Positions 1 through 8,385 of a DNA stretch of 33,726 nucleotides are shown in pieces (positions within the stretch are counted from its first letter, which is position 1; every line of letters starts with the position of its first letter). This DNA is from Actinomycetota bacterium (GTDB lineage: Bacteria; Actinomycetota; Acidimicrobiia; IMCC26256; PALSA-555): NCBI GenBank assembly GCA_016870595.1, contig VGBI01000020.1:1-33726 (forward strand), read 5' to 3'. Both the position numbers and the translations under genes were made by a program. The notes under the pieces are model-generated. The model saw nothing but the letters and a program-made list of their open reading frames with translations, was not told where the DNA came from and searched no databases.

Positions 1-1
1 G

Positions 2-847
2 GCGGCGTTCACCGCCGTCCAGCAGGCCGAGGGTGCTGCGGTCTACCCGCAGGTGACCTGCCGTCCGCTCACCTTCCAGATGAACCTGCGCGACCCGTTC
101 ACGTTCAACACCCGCCCGATGTGGGCTGCGCTGATGGACCGCCCGATGGAGGAGCGTCTCGCGGCGTACCGCGACCCCGACTGGCGGCGCCGGGCCACCG
201 AGGAGCTGGCCGCGGGCACGTTCATGCCGAACTGGGCCACCATGACCGTCGACGACTCGAGCGACCCGCGCGTCAACGGCCGCAGCGTCGCCGAGATCGC
301 GGCCGAGCGGGGGCTCGCGCCCCTCGACGCGATGCTCGACGTCGCCCTCGCCGACGACCTCGAGCCCCGGTTCCGCGACACCATCGCCAACGACGACGAG
401 ACCGTGATCGCCGACCTGCTCCGCCAGGACGGCCTCGTGCTCGGCCTGTCCGACGCCGGGGCCCACGTCGGGCAGCTCTGCGACGCCTGCCTGCCCACCG
501 ACCTGCTGGGCAACTGGGTGCGCGAGCGCGAGGTGCTCACCCTGGAGCGGGCGGTGCACAAGCTCACCGGCGAGCCGGCCGGCATCTACGGGTTCGCGGG
601 CCGGGGCGTGGTCGCCGAGGGCGCCCACGCCGACCTCGCCGTGTTCGACCCGGCCACGGTCGCCCCGGGGCCGGTGCGGCGGGTCCAGGACTTCCCGGCC
701 GACGGGGCCCGCCTGGTCGCCGACGCGCCCTCGGGCATGCGCCACGTCGTGGTCAACGGCACGCCGATCCGGGTCGACGGCACGCCCGACCCCGACGCCC
801 TCGCCCGCAAGCCCGGCACCGTGCTCCGCTCGGGTGCGCCGGCGTAG
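2..847 (+). CDS. N-acyl-D-amino-acid deacylase / D-aminoacylase-like amidohydrolase, C-terminal part (5' truncated by window edge)
   Basis: Frame open from the window start; motifs LGLSDAGAHVGQLCDACLPTDLLGNW and C-terminal HADLAVFDPATV...VVNG typical of amidohydrolase family 3. Confidence 0.85.
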   Translation, partial: AAFTAVQQAEGAAVYPQVTCRPLTFQMNLRDPFTFNTRPMWAALMDRPMEERLAAYRDPDWRRRATEELAAGTFMPNWATMTVDDSSDPRVNGRSVAEIAAERGLAPLDAMLDVALADDLEPRFRDTIANDDETVIADLLRQDGLVLGLSDAGAHVGQLCDACLPTDLLGNWVREREVLTLERAVHKLTGEPAGIYGFAGRGVVAEGAHADLAVFDPATVAPGPVRRVQDFPADGARLVADAPSGMRHVVVNGTPIRVDGTPDPDALARKPGTVLRSGAPA

Positions 848-883
848 GTCCGCTTCCGTCTCGCACGCCAGGGAGGACCCCCG

Positions 884-1792
884 ATGACCAGCACCGACGC
901 CCGCCCCGGCAACTGGGGCCGCTGGGGTGACGACGACGAGCGCGGGACGCTCAACCTCATCACCCCCGACCGCGTGCGCACCGCCACGCAGACGTGCCGG
1001 ACGGGGAAGGTCTACAACCTCGGCCTCCCGGTGGCCCGGCACGGCACGCCCGTACTCCCGTACCGCGGGGCGCCCCAGCGGCTCACCCTCACCAGCCAGA
1101 CCGACGACGGCATGAACGCGGTCTACGGCTGCCGGCCCGGCGTCGGGTCCAACGAGGACGTGCTCGTCATCGCCGCGCACAACGGCACCCACATGGACGC
1201 GTTGTGCCACGTGTACGCCGACGAGCAGCTCTACAACGGTCGCTCCGCCCACGAGTTCGCGTCCCACAACGGCGCCCCGGCGTGCGGCATCGAGAAGGCC
1301 GGCGGGTTCGCGGGGCGGGCGGTAGTGCTCGACGTCGCCGGCCACCACGGGGTCGACTGGCTCGAGCCCGGGTACAACGTCACCGCCGACGACCTCGAGG
1401 CCACCCGGGCCGCGGCCGGGGTCGACCTCGGCCCCGGCGACATCCTGCTCGTGCGCACCGGCTGGCTCGACCAGTTCGCCGACCACACGGCCCGGTTCGA
1501 GCCGCCCCCGTTCCTCCAGCCTGGCCTCGGTGCGAGCACGGTCGACTACATCGCCGACTGCGACCTCGCCGCAGTGGGCTGCGACAACTCCGCGGTCGAG
1601 GTGATCCCCTTCGACGGCGAGTTCCTGTCGCTGCACATCGCGCTGCTGGTGCACCGCGGCGTCACGCTCCTCGAGCACCTCGTGCTCACGCCGCTCACCC
1701 GCGACGGCGTCACCGAGTGCCTGCTCGTGGTCGCCCCCCTGCTCGTGACCGGTGGGACCGGGAGCCCGGTCAACCCGATCGCCATCGCCTGA
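884..1792 (+). CDS. Cyclase family protein (kynurenine formamidase-like metal-dependent hydrolase)
   Basis: 302 aa, HNGTHMDALCH metal-binding motif; RBS-like ggagg upstream of ATG. Confidence 0.85.
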   Translation: MTSTDARPGNWGRWGDDDERGTLNLITPDRVRTATQTCRTGKVYNLGLPVARHGTPVLPYRGAPQRLTLTSQTDDGMNAVYGCRPGVGSNEDVLVIAAHNGTHMDALCHVYADEQLYNGRSAHEFASHNGAPACGIEKAGGFAGRAVVLDVAGHHGVDWLEPGYNVTADDLEATRAAAGVDLGPGDILLVRTGWLDQFADHTARFEPPPFLQPGLGASTVDYIADCDLAAVGCDNSAVEVIPFDGEFLSLHIALLVHRGVTLLEHLVLTPLTRDGVTECLLVVAPLLVTGGTGSPVNPIAIA

Positions 1793-1841
1793 CCCCCGAT
1801 CCGACCCCGCCCGACCGCCGACCGAACCCCCGGAGGACCCC

Positions 1842-2393
1842 ATGGACGCGGCGAACCCCGCCAAGGCCCGCAAGGGCGTCAAGATCTTCCGGGCCACCGA
1901 GTCGGTCGACCTGCACACGACCGACTTCATGGACGCCCCCACGATGTCGGACGCAGCCCGGGCCGGCCTCGGCACGCTCGTGAGCACCGGGTCCGGCGAC
2001 GGCGCCGTGGTCAAGGTGCTGAACCGCAGCACCCCGGAGTCGGGCGGCTTCAGCCTGGTCCACTGCTGGTTCAAGTCCGAGTTCCCGCTGCCCCGGCACT
2101 CACACGACGTCGACTGCATGTACTACGTGATCTCGGGTGAGGCCCACATGGGCAACCAGGTGCTGCGCCCCGGCGACAGCTTCTTCATCCCCGCCGACGC
2201 GCCCTACGGGTACACCCCGGGGCCCGAGGGGGTCGAGATCCTCGAGATCCGCAAGGACTGCGACCGCTTCGACATGCAGATCGCCGACGTGCCCGAGTCC
2301 CGTTGGGAGGCGATGGCCGCCACCAGCGAGGCCCGACGGGCCGAGTGGGCGGCCGCCCGGACCAGCCCCACCTTCGCCGCCAACCAGGACTGA
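1842..2393 (+). CDS. Cupin domain-containing protein
   Basis: ATG after ggagga; PLPRHSHDVDCMYYVISGEAHMGNQVLRPGDSFFIPADAPYGY cupin motifs. Confidence 0.85.
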   Translation: MDAANPAKARKGVKIFRATESVDLHTTDFMDAPTMSDAARAGLGTLVSTGSGDGAVVKVLNRSTPESGGFSLVHCWFKSEFPLPRHSHDVDCMYYVISGEAHMGNQVLRPGDSFFIPADAPYGYTPGPEGVEILEIRKDCDRFDMQIADVPESRWEAMAATSEARRAEWAAARTSPTFAANQD

Positions 2394-2464
2394 CCAGGAC
2401 TGGCCCCGCCCGATCCCCGACCCGTCCCCCACCGGCCTCCGGTCACCGGGGAGACTGGATCCCG

Positions 2465-3400
2465 GTGACCACGCCGACCGATCCCCCCCGTCGCGATCCC
2501 CCCCGTCCCGACCGACCCGGGCCGGACCGCCTGCTGCGGGCGCTCGTCGACGCGGCCGAGGACGCCATCATCCTCACCACCCCCGACGCCGTCGTGACGG
2601 CGTGGAACGCCGGGGCCACCCGGCTCTACGGGCACACCGCCGGCGAGATGCTCGGTCGCCCCCTCACCGAGGTCACCGCCGCCGAGGACGCCACCGCGCT
2701 CGCCGAGGTGCTGTCCCTCCTCGGGCGCGGGGCCCGCTGCGACCCCTTCGACCTCCGTCGGATCGACCGCGACGGGCGGGTGGTGGACGTCTCCGTCAGT
2801 GTGTCGGCCATCACCGACCCCGACGGCACGGTGGTGGCGATCGGATGGATCGAGCGCGACGTCACCGGCCGCCGCCACGTGGAGCGCATGATCAGCCACC
2901 TGGCCTTCCACGACCCGCTCACCGGGCTGGCCAACCGCACCCTGCTGCGCGACCGGATACAGCACGCGCTCGCCCGCACCCGGCGCTCGGGCGAGCTCGT
3001 CGCGGTGATCTACCTCGACCTCGACGCCTTCAAGCTGGTCAACGACCGCTTCGGGCACCCGGCCGGTGACCGGGTCCTGCAGCTGGTCGCGACCCGGCTC
3101 CGGAGCCTGCTCCGACCCGAGGACACCCTCGCCCGCCTCGGAGGCGACGAGTTCGTGGTGATGTCGGACGCGGTGCCGTCGATGGAGGCGGCCCTCGCCA
3201 TCGCGGAGCGGGTCCTCGGCGCCCTCGCGCCGCCGTTCGAGTTCGACGAGCGCCGGGTCGAGGTGGCGGCGAGCGTGGGCGTGGCGGTCGGCAACGCCGA
3301 TGTCGACGCCGACCGGCTCCTCGCCTTCGCCGACCGCGCGATGTACTCGGCCAAGGCTGCGGGCGGCGGCGCCGTGGCGCCGTTCGTCACCCCGGCCTGA
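2465..3400 (+). CDS. PAS domain-containing GGDEF diguanylate cyclase
   Basis: GTG start chosen in the 2303..3400 ORF; PAS region (DAAEDAIILTTPDAVVTAWNAGATRLYGHTAGEMLG) then GGDEF domain with intact RLGGDEFVV and RxxD (RPED) five residues upstream. Confidence 0.9.
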   Translation: MTTPTDPPRRDPPRPDRPGPDRLLRALVDAAEDAIILTTPDAVVTAWNAGATRLYGHTAGEMLGRPLTEVTAAEDATALAEVLSLLGRGARCDPFDLRRIDRDGRVVDVSVSVSAITDPDGTVVAIGWIERDVTGRRHVERMISHLAFHDPLTGLANRTLLRDRIQHALARTRRSGELVAVIYLDLDAFKLVNDRFGHPAGDRVLQLVATRLRSLLRPEDTLARLGGDEFVVMSDAVPSMEAALAIAERVLGALAPPFEFDERRVEVAASVGVAVGNADVDADRLLAFADRAMYSAKAAGGGAVAPFVTPA

Positions 3401-3406
3401 GGCCGG
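3392..3406. terminator. Small hairpin ccggcc-TGA-ggccgg with the diguanylate cyclase stop codon in the loop
   Basis: 6-bp perfect inverted repeat around the stop codon. Confidence 0.4.
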
Positions 3407-3416
3407 CGCCCGGCGT

Positions 3417-3525
3417 CAGCCGCGCACGCGCACCGTTGCGTCAGTCGCGCACGCGCACCGTTGCGTCAGCCGCGCACGCGCACCGTTGCGTCAGCCGCGC
3501 ACGCGCACCGTTGCGTCAGCCGCGC
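3417..3525. repeat. Tandem array, 25-bp unit (cagccgcgcacgcgcaccgttgcgt), four copies plus a partial fifth
   Basis: Copies begin at 3417, 3442, 3467, 3492 and 3517; nearly identical (one C/T difference in copy 2). Confidence 0.95.
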
Positions 3526-4709
3526 GGGAGGCCGAGCACCCGCTCGGCGATGATGTTGCGCTGGATCTCGCTGGTGCCCCCCGGGATCGTGCCCCCGAAG
3601 GACCGCAGGTACGACGTGGCCCACGACCCGGTCCGGTGGACCTTCGGACCGCCGGCGGCGTCGTCGAGCGACGCGACCCCCTGAGCCTCGGTGCCCGTGA
3701 GCATGATCCGCTGCACGGTCTCGCCGCCGAAGAGCTTGAGGAGCGAGTGCTCGGGCGCCGAGCGCCCCTTGAGGAACTTCGAGAAGCCCCGGTAGCCCAT
3801 CAGCATGAGGCCCTGCGAGTCCACGTACAACGACGCGACGTCGGCACGGAACTTCGGGTCGTCGCGCAGCGGCGTGCCGTTGGGCCCGATCTGGTTGCCG
3901 AGGGCGACGAGGTGCTCGATCCCCTGCGCGCTGTCGTACGCGTAGTCGATCCACAGCATCGCCCGCTCGTGCGCGAGCGAGCCGCCGGCGAGGGCCCAGC
4001 CCTGGTTCATCTCCCCGAGCAGGTTCTCCTTCGGGACGATCACGTCGGTGAGGAAGACCTCGTTGAAGTCGGTGTAGTCGGGGTCGGTGAGCTCGGGGAA
4101 GGGTCGCGGCTCCACACCGGGGGACTGCATGTCGATGATGAGGACGCTGATCCCCTTGTGCTTCGGCGCGTCGGGATCGGTGCGCACGAAGCACATGTTC
4201 CAGTCGGAGTGGTGCGCACCCGAGGTCCAGACCTTTTGACCGTTCACCACGAAGTGGTCCCCGTCGAGGATGGCCTTGGTCTTGAGCGACGCGAGGTCGC
4301 TCCCGGCCCCGGGCTCGCTCATGCCGAGCGACCAGGAGATCTCGGCCTTGAGGGTCGGGAGCAGCCACCGCTGCTTCTGCTCCTCGGTGCCGTAGTCGAG
4401 CAGCGAGGGGGCGATGATGCCGAGCCCCTGCGGGTTGTAGCTGCGCGGGATCTCGCGCTTCTTCATCTCCTCGAAGTAGATCATCTGCTCGGTGGCGCTG
4501 GCGTTGCGCCCACCGAGCTCCGGCGGCCAGCCGGGCACGAGCCACCCGTGGTCGAACAGGGTGCGCTGCCACTCCCGGGCCCAGTCAGGCAGGTGCGCGC
4601 TCGAGAGCCGCGGGATCGCCAGCAGCTCCTTGGCCGGTGCGTTGGCGTCGAGCCAGGCGACGAGGTCGGCCCGGAACGCCTCTTCGGACTCGCTGTACTT
4701 GAGCTTCAC
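3516..4709 (-). CDS. Acyl-CoA dehydrogenase family protein (FadE29/ChsE2-like)
   Basis: 398 codons from GTG; motifs PGWPPELGG, WSLGMSEPGAGSDLASLKTKA, C-terminal GGTSEIQRNIIAERVLGLPRG. Confidence 0.9.
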   Translation of the reverse strand: MKLKYSESEEAFRADLVAWLDANAPAKELLAIPRLSSAHLPDWAREWQRTLFDHGWLVPGWPPELGGRNASATEQMIYFEEMKKREIPRSYNPQGLGIIAPSLLDYGTEEQKQRWLLPTLKAEISWSLGMSEPGAGSDLASLKTKAILDGDHFVVNGQKVWTSGAHHSDWNMCFVRTDPDAPKHKGISVLIIDMQSPGVEPRPFPELTDPDYTDFNEVFLTDVIVPKENLLGEMNQGWALAGGSLAHERAMLWIDYAYDSAQGIEHLVALGNQIGPNGTPLRDDPKFRADVASLYVDSQGLMLMGYRGFSKFLKGRSAPEHSLLKLFGGETVQRIMLTGTEAQGVASLDDAAGGPKVHRTGSWATSYLRSFGGTIPGGTSEIQRNIIAERVLGLPRG

Positions 4710-4750
4710 GGGCTGCAACCTACCCGCGTCACGGACTACGTTGCGCAACC

Positions 4751-5848
4751 GTGAACTTCGAGTTCGACGACGAGCAGGAGGCGCTGCGGGCCTCGGTCCG
4801 GCGATTCCTCGAGGCACGCGCCCCCCTCGGGTTCGCGCGCACGGTGTGGGACGACCCCCGCGGCACCACCGACCCCGTGTGGAAGGGCCTGGCCGACCTC
4901 GGCGTCCCCGGCCTCCTCGTCCCCGCCGCCGCTGGGGGGACCGGTGGCGGGATGGTCGACGCCGCCGTCGTCTGCGAGGAGCTGGGGCGGGTCGCCCACC
5001 CCGGGCCCGTCGTGGCCTCGGCGGTGGGGGCGGCCGGGCTCGTCGCCGACCTCGATCCCGCCGACCCCCTGCTCCCCGACCTCGCCGCCGGCACCGCGAT
5101 CGGCACCGTCGCCCTCGCCGAGGCCGGCCGCCGCAGCGACTGGCGGGGGGCCACCACCGCCGCGACCCCCGCCGGCGCGGGCTGGTCGCTCACCGGGACC
5201 AAGGTCCACGTCCCCGACCTCCCTGCAGCCACCGTCGTGCTCGTGGTGGCCGCGGCCGCCGACGGCCTCGGGGTGTTCGCCGTGGACCCGGCCGCCCCCG
5301 CCGTGGCCCCCACCGCGCTCGTCGACGGCACCCGACGGGCCGGCACCCTCACCCTCGCCGACACCCCGGCCCGCCGCATCGGGGCGGGGGACGCCACCAC
5401 CGCGGTCGCGGTGACCGTCGACCGGCTGCACACCGCATGGGTGGTCGACGGCGTGGGCGCCGCCGAGGCCGCGATGACCATGGCGGTCGACTACGCCCGC
5501 GACCGGCGGCAGTTCGGAGCGCCGATCGGGTCGTTCCAGGCCGTGCAGCACCTCTGCGCCGACATGCTGCGCAACGTCGAGCTCGCCCGCGCCGCGTCGT
5601 ACTACGCGTGCTGGGCCCTCGACGTCGCCGACCGCGCCGAGGCACACCGCGCCGCCACGATGGCCATCGCGTTCGCCGCCGACGGGCTCTACCGGGTCGG
5701 CGCCGACGTGGTGCAGGTGCACGGAGGCGTCGGCTACACGTGGGAGCACGACGCCCACCTGTACTACAAGCGGCTCATGACCCTCCAGGGCCTCGGCGGC
5801 GGCGCGACCGAGCACCTCGAGGAGCTCGCCGGCCTCGTGCTCGACTGA
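4751..5848 (+). CDS. Acyl-CoA dehydrogenase family protein (FadE28/ChsE1-like)
   Basis: 365 aa from GTG; FEFDDEQEALRASVRRFLEAR and C-terminal VHGGVGYTWEHDAHLYYKR. Confidence 0.88.
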   Translation: MNFEFDDEQEALRASVRRFLEARAPLGFARTVWDDPRGTTDPVWKGLADLGVPGLLVPAAAGGTGGGMVDAAVVCEELGRVAHPGPVVASAVGAAGLVADLDPADPLLPDLAAGTAIGTVALAEAGRRSDWRGATTAATPAGAGWSLTGTKVHVPDLPAATVVLVVAAAADGLGVFAVDPAAPAVAPTALVDGTRRAGTLTLADTPARRIGAGDATTAVAVTVDRLHTAWVVDGVGAAEAAMTMAVDYARDRRQFGAPIGSFQAVQHLCADMLRNVELARAASYYACWALDVADRAEAHRAATMAIAFAADGLYRVGADVVQVHGGVGYTWEHDAHLYYKRLMTLQGLGGGATEHLEELAGLVLD

Positions 5849-5871
5849 CGCGGCCGACCACCCGGGGCGTC

Positions 5872-5967
5872 GATCGGCGGGTCGCCCGGCGCAGCGACCG
5901 GCGGGTCGCCCGGCGCAGCGACCGGCGGGTCGCCCGGCGCAGCGACCGGCGGGTCGCCCGGCGCGGC
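5872..5967. repeat. Tandem array, 24-bp unit (gaccggcgggtcgcccggcgcagc), four copies, each with a 6-bp-stem hairpin
   Basis: Copies begin at 5872, 5896, 5920 and 5944; inverted repeat gcgacc-ggcg-ggtcgc in the units (first copy has gatc in place of gacc). Confidence 0.95.
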
Positions 5968-5969
5968 GG

Positions 5970-7172
5970 TCAGCGCGAACGGGTGAGCAGCAGCGAGCCC
6001 GCCAGCGGACCGCCGCCGGCGCCGGCCACGCCCACCTCGGGCGACCCCGGCACCTGCCGCTCCCCGGCCTCGCCCCACAGCTGCACGCAGGCTTCGTGGA
6101 GGAAGCCGAACCCGTGGAGCCGCCCGGCCGACAGCTGCCCGCCGTGGGTGTTGAGCGGGAGCACGCCGTCGCGGGCGATGGTGTGCCCACCCTCGACGAA
6201 GGGCCCCGCTTCGCCCTTGCCGCAGAACCCGAGCGCCTCGAGCCAGGCCATGGTGATGAAGCTGAACCCGTCGTAGAGCTCGGCCACCCGCACGTCGGTC
6301 GGCACGAGGTCGGTGCGGGACCACATCTGGGCGGCGGCGTCGCGCAGCGCCATCGTGGTGAGGTCGTCGAACTGGTCCCACGACGGCCGGCCCCGCAGCG
6401 CGGTCCCGACCGCCTCGACCCGGATCGGGGGCTTGCGCAGGTCGGGCACGGTGTCGACGTGCGACACGATCATCGCGGTGCCGCCGTCGCACGGGACGTC
6501 GCAGTCGAACAGCCGCAGCGGGGTGGCGATGACCCGCGACGCGAGGTAGTCGTCGAGGCTCATCGGATCGGTGTAGATCGCCTTCGGGTTCAACGCGGCG
6601 TTGCGACGCGCGTTCACCGCGATCTGGCCCAGCTGCTCGGGCGTGGTCCCGAACTCGTGGAAGTGACGCTGCGCCATCATCGCGATCCAGGGCGCGGCCG
6701 ACGGGGCACCGTAGGGCAGCACCCACTCCATGAAGCCCGAGGCGCGCGGGGCGCTGCGGCCGCTCGAACCGCCGGGCATGACCGCGGCCCGGCCCCCCGA
6801 CCCCTGGGCGCTGCCCTCCCAGACCGAGCGGAAGCACAGGACGTGGCGGGCGAGGCCGAAGGCCACGGCCAGGCAGGCGTCGATCACCGCGCCGAGCTGC
6901 CCGGGGCGCTCGAGGCCGCCGCTCCACCAGCCCAGCTCGAGCCGGAGGGCGTCGTGCACCTCGACCGCGCCGGCACCGGTGAAGCCGGGCGGCTCCCCGG
7001 CCGCGCCCGGGTAGGTCGAGATGCCGTCGATGTCGCGGGTGGTGAGCCCGGCGTCCTCGATCGCGGCCACGCAGGCGTCGAGGGTGAGCTCGAGCGGGTC
7101 GCGGAACAGCCGGCGGCCGATGTCGGACTGGCCGACCCCGCTGATGACGGTGAGGTGCTCGGGTCGGGTCAC
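5970..7172 (-). CDS. Thiolase-fold lipid-transfer protein, Ltp2-like (probable retro-aldolase type)
   Basis: 401 codons; thiolase-fold sequence (ISGVGQSDIGRR, GTTPEQLGQIAVNARRNAALNPKA, PLNTHGGQLSAGRLHG) without a canonical NxCxSG nucleophile motif; GTGA overlap with upstream DUF35 gene. Confidence 0.8.
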   Translation of the reverse strand: MTRPEHLTVISGVGQSDIGRRLFRDPLELTLDACVAAIEDAGLTTRDIDGISTYPGAAGEPPGFTGAGAVEVHDALRLELGWWSGGLERPGQLGAVIDACLAVAFGLARHVLCFRSVWEGSAQGSGGRAAVMPGGSSGRSAPRASGFMEWVLPYGAPSAAPWIAMMAQRHFHEFGTTPEQLGQIAVNARRNAALNPKAIYTDPMSLDDYLASRVIATPLRLFDCDVPCDGGTAMIVSHVDTVPDLRKPPIRVEAVGTALRGRPSWDQFDDLTTMALRDAAAQMWSRTDLVPTDVRVAELYDGFSFITMAWLEALGFCGKGEAGPFVEGGHTIARDGVLPLNTHGGQLSAGRLHGFGFLHEACVQLWGEAGERQVPGSPEVGVAGAGGGPLAGSLLLTRSR

Positions 7173-7594
7173 TGCGACTCCCGGATCGGCTCGAACATCG
7201 GGATCCAGATGTTCTCGTCCTCGTGGGCCTCGAACGTCACCTGCACGGGCATGCCGATCGCAACGTCGTCCAACGGGCAGTTCACGATCACCGTGGTGAG
7301 CCGGAGCCCCTCCTGCTCGGGGAGCTCCACGATCGCCAGGGCGAACGGCAGCTCCGGCACCGGCATCCAGGGCTGGTGGTTGACGGTGAACGTGTGCACG
7401 ACCGCCCGACCCGACACCGCCTCGTAGGCGAGGTCCTTGCCGAGGCACTGCGGGCACAGCACGGAGTGCGGATGGATCCAGTACCGGCACAACCCGCAGC
7501 GCTGGAAGCGCAGCCGGCCGTCCTGGCCCGAGGACCAGAACGCCTCGTTGCGCTCGGTGATCCGGGGCAGGATCCGGAAGGGCGCGTCACTCAT
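7169..7594 (-). CDS. Zn-ribbon / OB-fold (DUF35) protein
   Basis: CGLCRYWIHPHSVLCPQC zinc ribbon followed by OB-fold GRAVVHTFTVNHQPW. Confidence 0.88.
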   Translation of the reverse strand: MSDAPFRILPRITERNEAFWSSGQDGRLRFQRCGLCRYWIHPHSVLCPQCLGKDLAYEAVSGRAVVHTFTVNHQPWMPVPELPFALAIVELPEQEGLRLTTVIVNCPLDDVAIGMPVQVTFEAHEDENIWIPMFEPIRESQ

Positions 7595-7955
7595 CGTCGG
7601 CCTCCACCTCGGCGGCTTCGTCGTACCCGGCGCGGGCGTGCGTGATGGCCTCGACCGCGGGGCCCACGCCGAAGGCCACGCAGGTCAGCATGATCGACCC
7701 GAGGACGTCGTCCCACGACGCCCCCACCTCGCGGGCCAGCCGGGCGTGGCGCCGGATCCCGACCGGGTTGCGGGCCACCACCGTGCACACCATGCGGATG
7801 AGCTCGTGGGTCTTGCGGTCGGGTGCGTGCAGCGAGTCGATCTGGCTGAGCCACGCGGCCTGGGCGTCGTGGAGCGCCGGGAAGACGTCGTGGATCGGAC
7901 GCTCGTAGGCGAAGCTCCACTCGGGCTCGGCCCCGGCGGGCGGGACCCCGCTCAC
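7587..7955 (-). CDS. Carboxymuconolactone decarboxylase (CMD)-like protein
   Basis: 122 aa; HELIRMVCTVVARNPVGIRRHARLAREVGASWDDVLGSIMLTCVAFGVGPAVEAI resembles the CMD/AhpD fold but has no CxxC. Confidence 0.7.
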   Translation of the reverse strand: MSGVPPAGAEPEWSFAYERPIHDVFPALHDAQAAWLSQIDSLHAPDRKTHELIRMVCTVVARNPVGIRRHARLAREVGASWDDVLGSIMLTCVAFGVGPAVEAITHARAGYDEAAEVEADDE

Positions 7956-8377
7956 CCGGCGCCGTCCCGGACCGGGCGGAACCGGGGCAGCTTCACGAGC
8001 GGGTCGTCAGAGACCTGCTCGTAGACGACCTCGAGCGCCATGTCGGCCGTGAGCTCGTCGAAGGCGCACTCCACGACGTTGGTCATCATGCGCAGCCCCT
8101 CCTCCAGGTCGACGAGGGCGGCCACGTAGGGGATCCGCTCGTTGAAGGGCGGGAGGTCGTTGTTGTGCACGACCGACCACGTGTAGAGGGTGGCCCGGCC
8201 CGACGCCTCGTACCACTCCACAGCGCCGCTCCAGCAGTGCGGACAGAAGGGGCGCGGGTAGAAGTGCGACCGGCCGCAGTCGCGGCACCGCTTGATCCGG
8301 AGGACGTCCTCGTTGACCCCGGACCAGAACGGCTCGGTCTCCTCGTCGGGGGTGGGGAGGTCGAAGCGGGGCGGCAC
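7952..8377 (-). CDS. Zn-ribbon / OB-fold (DUF35) protein
   Basis: GTG start chosen; KRCRDCGRSHFYPRPFCPHCWSGAVEW zinc ribbon plus OB fold. Confidence 0.85.
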   Translation of the reverse strand: MPPRFDLPTPDEETEPFWSGVNEDVLRIKRCRDCGRSHFYPRPFCPHCWSGAVEWYEASGRATLYTWSVVHNNDLPPFNERIPYVAALVDLEEGLRMMTNVVECAFDELTADMALEVVYEQVSDDPLVKLPRFRPVRDGAG

Positions 8378-8385
8378 GGCCCGGA

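Noticed and set aside
2303-2464. N-terminal extension of the diguanylate cyclase ORF
   Set aside because: Overlaps the cupin CDS in another frame; the GTG at 2465 gives a better non-overlapping start
3417-3525. Possible CRISPR array
   Set aside because: Head-to-tail repeats with no spacers, and no cas genes in the window
4740-4749. 10-bp palindrome gttgcgcaac just upstream of the 4751 ACAD start
   Set aside because: Single occurrence noticed and short in GC-rich DNA; not enough to propose an operator
5872-5967. Possible CRISPR array or coding repeat (RRVARRSD repeats in ORF 4492..6276)
   Set aside because: No spacers; the ORF is an out-of-frame reading through the ACAD gene and spacer, so the peptide repeat is probably not expressed
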